In this document: piece after piece, positions 34,430 through 43,351 of the stretch
Position numbering within the stretch: position 1 is the stretch's first letter
Layout of the letters: the number at the start of each line of letters is the position of its first letter
NCBI GenBank assembly: GCA_964498125.1
Contig: CAZCGE010000142.1
Span: 56,453-120,452 of the forward strand
Source of the DNA: CAMDBL01 sp964498125
Lineage (GTDB): Bacteria > Pseudomonadota > Alphaproteobacteria > Rhizobiales > Hyphomicrobiaceae
Length of the DNA stretch: 64,000 nucleotides
Direction of reading: 5' to 3'
Translations under genes and position numbers: made by a program
Notes under the pieces: generated by a model
What the model saw: only the letters and a program-made list of their open reading frames with translations
What the model was told of the DNA's origin: nothing
Database searches by the model: none

Positions 34430-36931
34430 ATGTCCGAACTGCTCTTTGTGCTCATCCTGGTAGCTGCCGGCATGGTGCTGGCCATACACCACGCGCCGCT
34501 GTGGCTATGGGCGGCTGTGGCCGCGGCTGCCACTCATTTCTATCAATCCGGACTGGTGCTTGGCCGCTACGAGGGGATCGACTTTGGCTTTGATTCCCTG
34601 CTCGGGTGGCTGCCGGTCGTCGGTCTCGTCGCGCTATCGATCCCCGGGTTGCGCCGCGCCATCTTGATCGCGCCGGCGTTCGCTGCCCTGCGCGGGGTCA
34701 TGCCCAAGGTCTCCGATACCGAGACCCAGGCGCTGGAGGCCGGCACGGTCGGTTTCGATTCCGAACTGTTTTCGGGCACGCCGGACTGGGGCAAGCTGCG
34801 CGCCATACCGCCGATCCAGCTCACCGCCGAAGAGCAGGCCTTCCTCGATGGCCCGACCGAGGATCTGTGCCGCATGATCGACGACTGGCAGGTGCGGCAC
34901 AATCAGCGGGAGATCCCGGACGCAATCTGGAGCTTCGTGCGCGCCAAGGGCTTCCTCGGCATGCTGATCTCGAAGGCGCACGGGGGCTTAGGCTTTTCGG
35001 CGCAGGCGCAGTCGCTGATCCTCGGCAAGATCGCCTCGCGTTCTCCCGATGTCGCGACGATCGTCATGGTGCCGAATTCGCTCGGGCCGGGCGAGCTGAT
35101 CGAGAAGTACGGCACCGACCAGCAAAAGCATCACTGGCTGCCGCGGCTGACGCGCGGCGACGACATCCCGTGCTTTTCGTTGACCGGGCCGACCTCGGGT
35201 TCGGATGCCGCCACCATGCGCGACATCGGCATTCTCGCGCGCGGCCACCACGATGGCAAGGATGTGCTGGGCATCCGCCTGACATGGGACAAGCGTTACA
35301 TCACGCTTGGACCGAAGGCGACGCTCGTCGGCCTGGCTTTTCAGCTCATCGACCCCGACGGGCTGCTGGGCAAAAGCGAGCAGATCGGCATCACGCTGGC
35401 GTTGATCCCGGCCGACCATCCTGGCGTCAACATTGGCCGCCGCCACCTGCCCTCGGGCTCCGCCTTCCCCAATGGTCCCAATTGGGGCCGCGACGTGTTC
35501 ATACCGATCGACTGGGTGATCGGCGGCGAAAAGATGGTGGGCCAGGGCTGGCGCATGCTGATGGAATGCCTGGCCGCCGGCCGCGCCATCTCGCTGCCGT
35601 CCTCGGCCACGGCCGGCGCCAAAGCCATGCTGCGCTTTACGTCGGCTTATGGCCGCATCCGCAAGCAGTTCGGTTTGCCGGTCGTGCGCATGGAAGGCAT
35701 CGAGGAGCCGCTCGCCCGCATCGCCGAGACGGCCTATGTCAATGAGGCGGCGCGCGCTGTGACCGCCGCCATGGTGGCGCGCGGCGAGAAACCGTCGGTG
35801 ATCTCGGCGCTGATGAAATACCAGACCACCGAGCGCATGCGCCGCGCCGTCAACGACGCCATGGACATCCACGGCGGCCGGGCGATCTGCGATGGGCCAG
35901 GCAACTACTTGCAATCGGCCTACCAGATGGTGCCGATCGGCATTACGGTCGAAGGCGCCAACATCTTGACGCGCACGCTGATCACCTTCGCGCAGGGTGC
36001 GCTGCGCTCGCATCCCTATCTCTACAAGGAGATCCTGGCCTGCCAGGACGCCGACAAGGCGCGCGGACTCGCCGCCTTCGAGCAAGCCTTCCTGGGTCAC
36101 ATCGCCTTTGCCGTTGGCAACATGGCGGGCGCCCTGTTCCACAACCTGACGGGCGGCCTGTTTGGCAGCGTCCCCGACAAGGCATTTGGCACCGCCGAGT
36201 GGTACCGGCAATTGTCCCGCTCCTCGCGCAACTTCGCCTTTGTCGCCGACATGACGGTGGCGCTGCTGGGCGGCGCCTTGAAAACCAAGCAGAAGCTGAC
36301 CGGCCGCTTGGCCGATGCCTTGTCCGAGCTCTACATGACAGCCTGCGTTCTGAAGCGCTTCGAAGACGACGGCAAGCCTGTCGCCGATCTGCCGATCGTG
36401 GCGTTGGCCGCCCAGAACGGCCTTTATCGCTTCCAGGAAGCCTTGCGCGGCGTCATCGATAACTTCCCAGTGGCGCCGGCCCGCATCCTGATGCGGCTCG
36501 TCGTGTTCCCGTTCGGCATGCCCTACCGCCCCGCCTCGGATCGGCTGGGCGCCGCCGTGGTGCGCGCGGCCTGTGAACCCGGCGAGGTTCGCGACCGCCT
36601 GACGCGGCACATGTACGTGTCCCGTGACGTCAACGACCCGACCGGCCTGCTCGAGATGACGCTGGAAAAGGTCATTGCCGCCGAGGAGGCCGAAAAGAAG
36701 CTCGATCGCGCCATCCGCGCCGGCACCATCCGCCGCTACCACGACCGCGACTGGATCGGCGACGCGGTGGCCAAGGGCATCGTGTCGGAGGTCGAAGGCC
36801 GGCAGTTGCGCGAGGTCGAGGAGCTGACCGCCCGCGTCATCGCCGTCGACCACTTCGATCCGGCCGAGCTGAAACCCAACTACGTCAGCCTCGGGCATAA
36901 TTCGAGAACGCTGGGTGCGGCGGCGGAGTGA
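34430..36931 (+). CDS. fadE: Acyl-CoA dehydrogenase, FadE type
   Basis: An 833-residue long-form acyl-CoA dehydrogenase, as in E. coli FadE (about 814 residues). Two or more N-terminal membrane helices (SELLFVLILVAAGMVLAIHH and WLWAAVAAAATHF) precede the dehydrogenase fold: FVRAKGFLGMLISKAHGGLGFS, CFSLTGPTSGSDAA and DIHGGRAICDGPGN. The extra C-terminal domain with DHFDPAELKP is family-specific. It catalyses the first step of beta-oxidation at the membrane. The start is ATG 34430 with GAACGAGG upstream. It is the first of a fadE-fadJ-fadI run. Confidence 0.95.
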   Translation: MSELLFVLILVAAGMVLAIHHAPLWLWAAVAAAATHFYQSGLVLGRYEGIDFGFDSLLGWLPVVGLVALSIPGLRRAILIAPAFAALRGVMPKVSDTETQALEAGTVGFDSELFSGTPDWGKLRAIPPIQLTAEEQAFLDGPTEDLCRMIDDWQVRHNQREIPDAIWSFVRAKGFLGMLISKAHGGLGFSAQAQSLILGKIASRSPDVATIVMVPNSLGPGELIEKYGTDQQKHHWLPRLTRGDDIPCFSLTGPTSGSDAATMRDIGILARGHHDGKDVLGIRLTWDKRYITLGPKATLVGLAFQLIDPDGLLGKSEQIGITLALIPADHPGVNIGRRHLPSGSAFPNGPNWGRDVFIPIDWVIGGEKMVGQGWRMLMECLAAGRAISLPSSATAGAKAMLRFTSAYGRIRKQFGLPVVRMEGIEEPLARIAETAYVNEAARAVTAAMVARGEKPSVISALMKYQTTERMRRAVNDAMDIHGGRAICDGPGNYLQSAYQMVPIGITVEGANILTRTLITFAQGALRSHPYLYKEILACQDADKARGLAAFEQAFLGHIAFAVGNMAGALFHNLTGGLFGSVPDKAFGTAEWYRQLSRSSRNFAFVADMTVALLGGALKTKQKLTGRLADALSELYMTACVLKRFEDDGKPVADLPIVALAAQNGLYRFQEALRGVIDNFPVAPARILMRLVVFPFGMPYRPASDRLGAAVVRAACEPGEVRDRLTRHMYVSRDVNDPTGLLEMTLEKVIAAEEAEKKLDRAIRAGTIRRYHDRDWIGDAVAKGIVSEVEGRQLREVEELTARVIAVDHFDPAELKPNYVSLGHNSRTLGAAAE

Positions 36932-36968
36932 ACTCATGTTGCGTCACACACAATCGGCTCCGATTTTT

Positions 36969-37075
36969 CGTCATCCCGACACCGGCCTCCGCCGGTGCAG
37001 GCTGCGGTCGGGACCCACGGCAACGCGCCAAGGTGCTGAGACGTGTCGTGGGTACCGGCCTACGCCGGTATGACG
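36969..37075. repeat. Palindromic intergenic repeat, family G, between fadE and fadJ
   Basis: Starts GTCATCCCGACACCGGCC and ends ACCGGCCTACGCCGGTATGACGA. Two inner hairpins (ACCGGCCTCCGCCGGT, ACCGGCCTACGCCGGT) are nearly the same sequence. It fills most of the 233-base fadE-fadJ gap. Confidence 0.7.
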
Positions 37076-37164
37076 ATGTGTGGAGATTTCTTCTGTAAGT
37101 GTTGTCACACCAGCTCCCCCACGCGCTACGCTTGAACGCCCACGTCTGAAAAGGGAGTAAGAAC

Positions 37165-39162
37165 ATGAGCACCGAACTGCCGACCTTGAAAGACTGGCGC
37201 TTCTCCGTCGACACGGAGGGCATCGCCTGGGCGGTGTTCGACCGCGCCGGCGAGAGCGTCAATGCGCTTGGCCAGCGGCCGCTCGAAGAACTCGGCGAGA
37301 TCGTCGAGCGCGTCGAGGTGGGTGCGCACAACAAATCCATCAGCGGCCTGGTCTTCATCTCGGGCAAGGACAAGGGCTTCATCGTCGGCGCCGACGTGCG
37401 CGAGTTCGAGCAGATCGCCAGCGAGGCGCAGGTCATCGACGCGGTCAGCCGCGTCAACGTCATGCTCGAGCGGATCGAGCGCATGCCGGTGCCGGTGGTG
37501 TGCGCCATCCACGGCGTCTGCCTGGGCGGCGGGCTGGAGCTGGCGCTCGCCTGCCACTACCGCATCGCCACCCGCGACGACGCCACCCGCGTCGGCTTCC
37601 CCGAGGTCAAGCTCGGCATCTTCCCGGGCTTCAACGGCACCGCGCGCTCCATCCGGCAGGCAGGTCCGATGGCCGCCATGCAGTTGATGCTGACCGGCTC
37701 GATGATCCGCGCCACGGCCGCGCGCGGGCAAGGCCTGGTCGACGAGCTGGTGGCAAGTCCCGGCACTCTCAGATGGGCCGCGCGCAAGGCCGTGCTGCAG
37801 AAACGCCGGTCGAAGCCTGCTGGCCTGATCAAGTCCATGATGACCAAGTGGCCGGTACGCGGGCTGCTCGCCGAACGAATGCGGGCCGAGACGCGCAAGA
37901 AGGTGCGCGAGGCGCACTATCCCGCGCCCTTCCGGCTGATCGACCTGTTCGAGCAGCACGGCGCCGACATCGCCGCCATGAAGGCCGCCGAGCCGCGTGC
38001 CTTCGCGCCAATGATGATGTCGGAGACCTCGCGCAATCTGCGCCGCGTCTTTCGCCTGACCGAGCTGCTCAAGGCGCAGGCGCCGAAGGACTCAGGGCTC
38101 AAGCCCTTGCGCGTGCACGTCATCGGCGCCGGCACCATGGGCGCCGACATCGCCGGCTGGTGCGTCGCCTCGGGAATGGAAGTGACGTTGCAGGATCTCA
38201 AACCCGACCTGATCGCCAAAGGCATTGCCGCCCAGGCGAAAACGCTGACCCGCAAGTTCCGCACCAAGCCGTTGCGCGATGCCGCCAAGACGCGTCTGAT
38301 CGCCGATCCAAGCGGCGAAGGGCTGTCACGCGCCGACGTGGTCATCGAGGCCATCGTCGAAAAACTCGAGGTCAAGCAACAGCTTTTCGCCAGCATCGAG
38401 CCGCGGCTGAAGCCTGGCGCCGTGCTGGCGACCAACACCTCCTCGCTACAGATCGAGGACATCGCGCGTACCTTGAAGGACCCCGGCCGCCTGATCGGCA
38501 TCCACTTCTTCAATCCCGTCGCGCAGATGCCGCTGGTCGAGGTGATCCGCGGCGCCGGCACCCGCGAGGAGGAGGTGCGCAAGGGCTGCACGTTCGTGAC
38601 GGCGATCGACAAGTTTCCGCTGATCGTCAAGAGCGCGCCGGGCTTCCTGGTCAACCGCGTGCTGGCCCCCTACATGATGGGCGCCATGCAGCGGCTCGAG
38701 CAGGGCGAAACCAAAGAAAAGATCGACGAGGCGGCGCGCGCCTTCGGCATGCCGATGGGTCCAATCGAGCTGGCCGACACGGTCGGCCTGGACATCTGCG
38801 CCCATGTCGGCCGCATTCTTGGCCAGAGTGACGGCAATGCGAAGCTCGACGCGATGATCACGGCCGGCAAGCTCGGCAAGAAGTCGGGCGAGGGCTTCTA
38901 CCTCTGGAAGGACGGCAAGCCCCAGACGGAGAAAAAGCCATTCGACAAGCACAAGGTCGAGGAGCTTGACCGCGCCCTGCTCGCGCCACTGTTAGCCGAG
39001 TGCCAGAAGTGCCTCGATGAAGGCATCGTCGACAGCGCCGAGCTGGTCGATGCCGGGGTCATCTTCGGCACCGGCTTTGCCCCGTTCCGCGGCGGTCCGC
39101 TGCACTACAAGGCGAGCCTTGCCGCGCCCGCCGCCCTCGCCAAGCGCGCGGCGGCGGAGTAG
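37165..39162 (+). CDS. fadJ: Bifunctional enoyl-CoA hydratase / 3-hydroxyacyl-CoA dehydrogenase
   Basis: A 665-residue fusion for steps two and three of beta-oxidation. The hydratase half has the oxyanion region HGVCLGGGLELALACHYR and FPEVKLGIFPGFNGT, giving the two catalytic Glu. The dehydrogenase half begins near residue 315 with VHVIGAGTMGADIAGWC, followed by ATNTSSL, HFFNPVAQMPLVEV and a C-terminal helical domain. The start is ATG 37165 with AAGGGAGT upstream. A thiolase partner (fadI) follows after an inserted toxin-antitoxin pair. Confidence 0.95.
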   Translation: MSTELPTLKDWRFSVDTEGIAWAVFDRAGESVNALGQRPLEELGEIVERVEVGAHNKSISGLVFISGKDKGFIVGADVREFEQIASEAQVIDAVSRVNVMLERIERMPVPVVCAIHGVCLGGGLELALACHYRIATRDDATRVGFPEVKLGIFPGFNGTARSIRQAGPMAAMQLMLTGSMIRATAARGQGLVDELVASPGTLRWAARKAVLQKRRSKPAGLIKSMMTKWPVRGLLAERMRAETRKKVREAHYPAPFRLIDLFEQHGADIAAMKAAEPRAFAPMMMSETSRNLRRVFRLTELLKAQAPKDSGLKPLRVHVIGAGTMGADIAGWCVASGMEVTLQDLKPDLIAKGIAAQAKTLTRKFRTKPLRDAAKTRLIADPSGEGLSRADVVIEAIVEKLEVKQQLFASIEPRLKPGAVLATNTSSLQIEDIARTLKDPGRLIGIHFFNPVAQMPLVEVIRGAGTREEEVRKGCTFVTAIDKFPLIVKSAPGFLVNRVLAPYMMGAMQRLEQGETKEKIDEAARAFGMPMGPIELADTVGLDICAHVGRILGQSDGNAKLDAMITAGKLGKKSGEGFYLWKDGKPQTEKKPFDKHKVEELDRALLAPLLAECQKCLDEGIVDSAELVDAGVIFGTGFAPFRGGPLHYKASLAAPAALAKRAAAE

Positions 39163-39227
39163 ATTGACCAATATGAGGTGCGCACGACTTCACCTCGCGG
39201 TGAGCAAGCATTCGAAAGCCTTACGCC

Positions 39228-39557
39228 ATGACAGACATCGGAACCAAAGTTCGGCCAACCACATCGCGTGCGGATGTGCTCGAGGGGCTACGTCGCGCCG
39301 AGAAGGCCGCTCGCGAGTATGGAGCCACCGCTTTGTACTTGTTCGGGTCTGCAGCTCGTGACGAGATGGGCCCGGACAGCGACGTGGATCTTTTCATCGA
39401 CTTCGATCCCAAAGCCCCCATCACATTGTTCGACCTGATGGATCTCGAATCCTTCCTGGCCGACCGGGTCGGACGGAAGGTCGATCTGATGACACGAGGC
39501 GGACTGCATCCGCGCCTCAAGGCTCATATCGAGGCGTCGAGCATCAGGGTCTACTGA
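39228..39557 (+). CDS. MntA-like minimal nucleotidyltransferase (antitoxin)
   Basis: A 109-residue MNT-domain protein with the catalytic pattern GSAARDEMGPDSDVDLFID: G40-S41, then D52 and D54. These proteins AMPylate their HepT partner on a Tyr and so neutralise it. The ending RGGLHPRLKAHIEAS is typical. The gene is eight bases before the HepT-like gene. The pair sits between fadJ and fadI, which look like one metabolic unit otherwise. Confidence 0.88.
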   Translation: MTDIGTKVRPTTSRADVLEGLRRAEKAAREYGATALYLFGSAARDEMGPDSDVDLFIDFDPKAPITLFDLMDLESFLADRVGRKVDLMTRGGLHPRLKAHIEASSIRVY

Positions 39558-39565
39558 GATCGGCC

Positions 39566-39925
39566 ATGGTCAAGAAAACCGTCCTTCCTAGGCTCGACGA
39601 CATCCTTGGAGCCATCAACGATGTCGAGGCGATCCTTCGCGGAATCGACTACGAAGCGTATGTCCGCAACACACTTCATCGCCGCGCCGTGGAGCGATGC
39701 GTGGAGATCGTCTCGGAGGCCAGTCGCCACATTCCCGAGCACTTGACGAGCCGCCGTCCCGAGATCCCATGGCACAACGTGCGCGGCATCGGAAACCGTC
39801 TCAGACATGAATACGGCGAGGTGAGCGACGAACTCATGTGGCGCGTTGCGACGATCTCGTTGCCGGAGCTGAAGCCGGCAATAACAGCCCTGATTGCCCA
39901 TTTGGAACGCGAGCAAGGCACCTGA
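39566..39925 (+). CDS. HepT-like ribonuclease toxin (DUF86/HepN)
   Basis: A 119-residue HEPN-type protein. The motif region reads VRGIGNRLRHEYGEVSDELMW: Arg..H81-E-Y83, matching the R-x(4-6)-H-x-Y motif of HepT RNases, with the Tyr that MntA modifies. HIPEHLTSRRPEIPW is also typical. Start ATG 39566, directly after the MntA-like gene. It forms a type VII toxin-antitoxin pair by family knowledge; the activity here is inferred. Confidence 0.87.
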   Translation: MVKKTVLPRLDDILGAINDVEAILRGIDYEAYVRNTLHRRAVERCVEIVSEASRHIPEHLTSRRPEIPWHNVRGIGNRLRHEYGEVSDELMWRVATISLPELKPAITALIAHLEREQGT

Positions 39926-39938
39926 TGCGGAGCCCCCC

Positions 39939-41252
39939 ATGACCCAATCCCTACGCCGCGTCGCCATCGTCGGCGGTGTCCGCATTCCGTTCTGCCGCTC
40001 GAACACGCTGTATGCCGATCTGTCGAACCTCGACATGATGACGGCGGTGCTGAACGGCCTGGTCGACAAGTACCAGCTTGCCGGCGTGCACATCGACGAG
40101 GTCGCCGGCGGCGCCGTCATCACGCATTCCCGCGACTGGAACCTGGCGCGCGAGGCGGTGCTGTCGACAAAGCTTGCGCCGACGACACCCGGCATCACCA
40201 TGATGCAGGCGTGCGGTACCTCGCTGCAGGCGGCGCTCGGCATCGGCGCCAAGATCGCCACCGGCCAGATCGACTCAGGCATATCCGTCGGCGCCGACAC
40301 GACCTCGGATGCGCCGATCGTCTTTTCCAGGAAATTCGCCCAGCGGCTGACCAAAGTGGCGCAGCAGAAGAGCGTGCTCGACCGCTTCAAGATCTTCTCC
40401 GACTTCAGGCCGGGCGAGCTGGCACCGCAGCCGCCGACGGTGTCGGAGCCGCGCACCGGCCTGTCCATGGGCCAGCACTGCGAGCTGACGGCGCAGCAAT
40501 GGCATATCCCGCGCGCCGAGCAGGACCAGCTCGCCTACGACAGCCATCGCAAGGCCGCCGCCGCTTACGCGGCTGGGTTCCACGATGACCTCGTGGTGCC
40601 CTGCGCCGGCGTCTTTCGCGACAACAACCTGCGCGGCGACATCAGCCTGGAGAAGATCGGCATGCTCAGGAGCGCCTTCGAGAAGTCGGAGCGCGGCACG
40701 CTGACGGCCGCCAATTCGACGCCGCTGACCGACGGCGCGGCCTGCGTTCTGCTGGCCTCGGAGGAGTGGGCGGCCAGCCGCGGCCTGCCGGTGCTCGCCT
40801 ATCTCACCCACGCCCAGACCGCCGCCAACGACTTCGTCGCCGGCGAGCCGCTGCTGCTCGCCCCGACCATCGCCGTCTCGAAGATGCTCGACAAGGCCGG
40901 CCTCAAGCTGCAGGATTTCGACGTCTACGAGATCCACGAGGCCTTCGCCGCGCAGGTGCTCTCGACGCTGCGCGCCTGGGAGGATGCCGACTACTGCAAG
41001 CGCGTGCTGGGCCGCGACGCCCCGCTCGGCGCCATCGACCGCGCCAAGCTCAACGTCAAGGGCTCGTCGCTGGCCTACGGCCACCCGTTCGCGGCCACCG
41101 GCGCGCGCATCCTGGCGGTGCTGGCCAAACTCCTGTCGCAGGGCGGCGGCCGCGGCCTGATCTCGGTGTGCACCGCCGGCGGCATGGGCGTCTCGGCGAT
41201 CCTGGAAAGCGCCAAGGGTGCAGCGGCCGAGATGCCGATGGCGGCGGAGTAG
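39939..41252 (+). CDS. fadI: Acetyl-CoA acyltransferase (thiolase), FadI type
   Basis: A 437-residue thiolase that cleaves 3-ketoacyl-CoA in the last beta-oxidation step. The acylated Cys is in MMQACGTSLQA, the two catalytic His are in EIHEAFAAQ and YGHPFAATGAR, and the second Cys is in SVCTAGGMGV. The long form with the insert around residue 140 matches FadI rather than FadA. The start is ATG 39939 with GCGGAG at 39927-39932. It ends in PMAAE, similar to the ends of fadJ and fadE. Confidence 0.94.
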   Translation: MTQSLRRVAIVGGVRIPFCRSNTLYADLSNLDMMTAVLNGLVDKYQLAGVHIDEVAGGAVITHSRDWNLAREAVLSTKLAPTTPGITMMQACGTSLQAALGIGAKIATGQIDSGISVGADTTSDAPIVFSRKFAQRLTKVAQQKSVLDRFKIFSDFRPGELAPQPPTVSEPRTGLSMGQHCELTAQQWHIPRAEQDQLAYDSHRKAAAAYAAGFHDDLVVPCAGVFRDNNLRGDISLEKIGMLRSAFEKSERGTLTAANSTPLTDGAACVLLASEEWAASRGLPVLAYLTHAQTAANDFVAGEPLLLAPTIAVSKMLDKAGLKLQDFDVYEIHEAFAAQVLSTLRAWEDADYCKRVLGRDAPLGAIDRAKLNVKGSSLAYGHPFAATGARILAVLAKLLSQGGGRGLISVCTAGGMGVSAILESAKGAAAEMPMAAE

Positions 41253-41264
41253 GGCTGCATGGTC

Positions 41265-41336
41265 GGTGTCTGACGCTCCGCGTCTGACACCTTTGCGAGA
41301 CTGTGCGTGGGTGTCTGACCCGGAGTGTCAGACACC
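41265..41336. repeat. GGTGTCTGAC palindromic repeats, family D
   Basis: Two hairpins: GGTGTCTGACGC / GCGTCTGACACC (41265-41291, one mismatch) and GGTGTCTGAC / GTGTCAGACACC (41310-41336). A shorter piece at about 41347-41361 (AGGTCAGGCACCTACG) and one at 5639-5670 are related. It lies between the convergent fadI and Rieske genes. Confidence 0.75.
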
Positions 41337-41358
41337 TGATCGACCAAAGGTCAGGCAC

Positions 41359-42399
41359 CTACGCCACCCTGATCCCCGCCGGCGTTCCCGGCGGCAGCGC
41401 CCGCGAGTCGACCTCGATCACGCCGTCGCGCAGCCGCACGCGATAAGTGGCGAGCCGCTCCGTGAACGGCGGCGGGGCGCAGCCGTCCACCAGGCGATAC
41501 TGATAGCCGTGCCACGGGCAGGTGATGCAGCCGTCGATGATGCGGCCCTCGCCCAGCGGTCCGTTCTGATGGGCGCACAGGTTCGACACCGCGCCGACCT
41601 GGTTACCGTCGCGAAACACGGCGATGCGCTCGCCACCGGGAGCCGAGACGATGCGGGCGCGTTTGTCGGGAATGATCCGCGGCGGGCCGACGACGATCCA
41701 GCCATCCCGGTCCGGCGCCTCGCCCTGGTCGCGCGCGGCCTCGCGCCAGCCCGCCGCGATGTGCAGCACCGCCACCGTGGCGAAGCCGGACACCAGCATC
41801 AGCGGGATCATCGGTGAGCGGTCGAACTGCATGAGCCCGAGCGCCACGTGCAGCACCACCAGTCCATAGGCGGCATACAGCGCCATGTGCAGCGCCTTCC
41901 ACACCGGGGGCGTCAGGAACAGCAGCCAGAAGTCGTGGCTGGTGGCGGCCATCACGAACAGAATCAGCAGCGCGGCAAGCCCGAGCGTCTTGAACGGGAA
42001 GCCGATGAATTTGCCGTAGTCGGACCAGGTGGCGAAATCGTTGACGAGGCTGCCCATCGCGCCTTGCGCCGCGAACCATTCGAGCATGAGGCCGACATGG
42101 GCGAGCGCCACCAGGAAGGTGAGCACGCCAAAATGCCGGCGATTGTAGAGCGCGGGCAAGAACCGCGCATCGAGCCGCGCCAAGGGCCCAATCGAGAGAA
42201 TGATCGTCAGCATCAGGAAGGCACAGCTGCCGAAGGCGCGGATCAGGATGTCGAGGCGCTCCAGATACGGTCGGCCCGGCGTGAATATGCCGCTGACAGC
42301 GATGAAGAGCAGGATGAACGCCAGCACGCCGGCCACCAGGATCGCGTCGTAGACGATCTTCTGCCGGCTCCACTGCACCGCCTTGAAGCCGACGCTCAT
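41359..42399 (-). CDS. Ferric-reductase-like membrane domain fused to a Rieske 2Fe-2S domain
   Basis: A 346-residue protein. About six to seven helices with several His (RRHFGVLTFLVALAHVGL, HDFWLLFLTP, ALHMALYAAYGLVVLHVALG) make a ferric-reductase-like haem-binding core. The C-terminal third is a Rieske domain with CAHQNGPLGEG and CITCPWHGYQY (C-x-H ... C-x2-H). It probably moves electrons across or along the membrane between quinone/haem and a soluble partner. The start is ATG 42399 with GGAGGG six bases upstream. It overlaps the small gene before it by four bases (ATGA), so the set is translated as a unit. Confidence 0.85.
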   Translation of the reverse strand: MSVGFKAVQWSRQKIVYDAILVAGVLAFILLFIAVSGIFTPGRPYLERLDILIRAFGSCAFLMLTIILSIGPLARLDARFLPALYNRRHFGVLTFLVALAHVGLMLEWFAAQGAMGSLVNDFATWSDYGKFIGFPFKTLGLAALLILFVMAATSHDFWLLFLTPPVWKALHMALYAAYGLVVLHVALGLMQFDRSPMIPLMLVSGFATVAVLHIAAGWREAARDQGEAPDRDGWIVVGPPRIIPDKRARIVSAPGGERIAVFRDGNQVGAVSNLCAHQNGPLGEGRIIDGCITCPWHGYQYRLVDGCAPPPFTERLATYRVRLRDGVIEVDSRALPPGTPAGIRVA

Positions 42400-42539
42400 G
42401 TCCGCCCTCCAGGCGCCATGGCGACCGCCTGCGGATCGGGCGGCGGCCGCAGCGCCAGCGCCATAGTCAGCGCGACCAGCACCAGGACGGCGAGCAGCGG
42501 CCAGAGCAGCCGGTGCGCCAGGCGATGCGTGCGCGTCAT
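42396..42539 (-). CDS. Small single-helix membrane protein (47 residues)
   Basis: MTRTHRLAHRLLWPLLAVLV begins a protein with one hydrophobic helix (about residues 11-31), then a Pro-rich tail (RPPPDPQAVAMAPGG). It overlaps both neighbours by four bases, the strongest evidence that it is real. It may be a small accessory subunit of the Rieske/ferric-reductase protein. No known family. Confidence 0.65.
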   Translation of the reverse strand: MTRTHRLAHRLLWPLLAVLVLVALTMALALRPPPDPQAVAMAPGGRT

Positions 42540-42736
42540 GATCGCATCCCCGTCCCGAGCCAGCGCCGCAGCACGATCGGCCACAGCACCACGGCGCCTG
42601 GAATGAGGATAAGGCGTGCACCCAGCGTCAGCGACACCGGCCCTTCGACGACGCTGTGAACGCCGCGCCAGACGAACGGGATGGCGACGAGCAGGCCGAC
42701 GCCGAGGTAGGCCGCAAGCACATAAAAGACGATCAT
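42536..42736 (-). CDS. Small two-helix membrane protein (66 residues)
   Basis: MIVFYVLAAYLGVGLLVAIP opens the protein; a second helix is LILIPGAVVLWPIVLRRWL. The loop holds FVWRGVHSVVEGPVSLTLG. The start is ATG 42736 with an excellent GGAGG three bases upstream. First of three four-base-overlapping genes ending with the Rieske fusion; likely a small subunit of the same membrane complex. No family recognised. Confidence 0.75.
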   Translation of the reverse strand: MIVFYVLAAYLGVGLLVAIPFVWRGVHSVVEGPVSLTLGARLILIPGAVVLWPIVLRRWLGTGMRS

Positions 42737-42772
42737 CGATCCTCCAAAGGCGTCTGGCCAGAGTTCAGGCAC

Positions 42773-43351
42773 CTACCCCGGCCGCCGCCGCGACTCCAGC
42801 GCATAGCCGAGGCTGGCCGCCAGCCAGGCCAGCACTTCGCGCGCATGCGTATCGGGGGGATGCACGGGATAGAACGTGCGGCGGATACGGCCGTCCTCGA
42901 TCACCATCGTCAGCCGCTTCAGGTAGGTGACGCCGCCGGTCTCGAAGGTTGGTAACCGCATGGCGCGCTGCAACGTCAACTCCGCATCGCTGAGCAGTGC
43001 AAACGGCAGTTTCAGGCGCTCGACAAGCTCGCGCTGCCACGCGCTCGTCTGCACACCGAGGCCCATCACCTCGACGCCGCTGGCGGTAAAGGCGGTATAA
43101 AGATTGCGGAAACCCTCGGCCTGCGGCGTCGAGCCATGGGCGCCTGGTATGTTGTCCCAGTCCGGCGGATTGGCGAGGCCCGGCTGGCCGGTCCAGGGGT
43201 AGATGAACACGACGCCGCGGCCAGGATGGCGCGCCAGGCTGATGCGTTGGCCGCTGGTGGCGTCCAGCGCGATATCGGGCAGCGCCAACCCTTCCTTCAG
43301 GTGTCGCGCGTCACCGTCGTCCTTCGGCTCAGGATAGGGCCACGCGATCAC
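42773..43351 (-). CDS. Peroxiredoxin-like protein without the peroxidatic Cys
   Basis: A 192-residue thioredoxin-fold protein of the AhpC/TSA group. It parallels the upstream gene closely: LPDIALDATSGQRISLA, VVFIYPWTGQPG, IPGAHGSTPQAEGFRNLY, LPFALLSDAELTLQRAM. At the site where the paralog has the Cys of GCTPQTCAFR, this one has Ser (S74, codon TCG) and no second Cys. It therefore should not work as a thiol peroxidase; it may bind or regulate the active paralog. Its ATG overlaps the stop of the upstream paralog by four bases. Confidence 0.82.
   Translation of the reverse strand: MIAWPYPEPKDDGDARHLKEGLALPDIALDATSGQRISLARHPGRGVVFIYPWTGQPGLANPPDWDNIPGAHGSTPQAEGFRNLYTAFTASGVEVMGLGVQTSAWQRELVERLKLPFALLSDAELTLQRAMRLPTFETGGVTYLKRLTMVIEDGRIRRTFYPVHPPDTHAREVLAWLAASLGYALESRRRPG

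Noticed and set aside
34988..36937. 649-codon open frame antisense to fadE
   Set aside because: Shadow frame rich in His, Arg and Gly; no recognisable motif.
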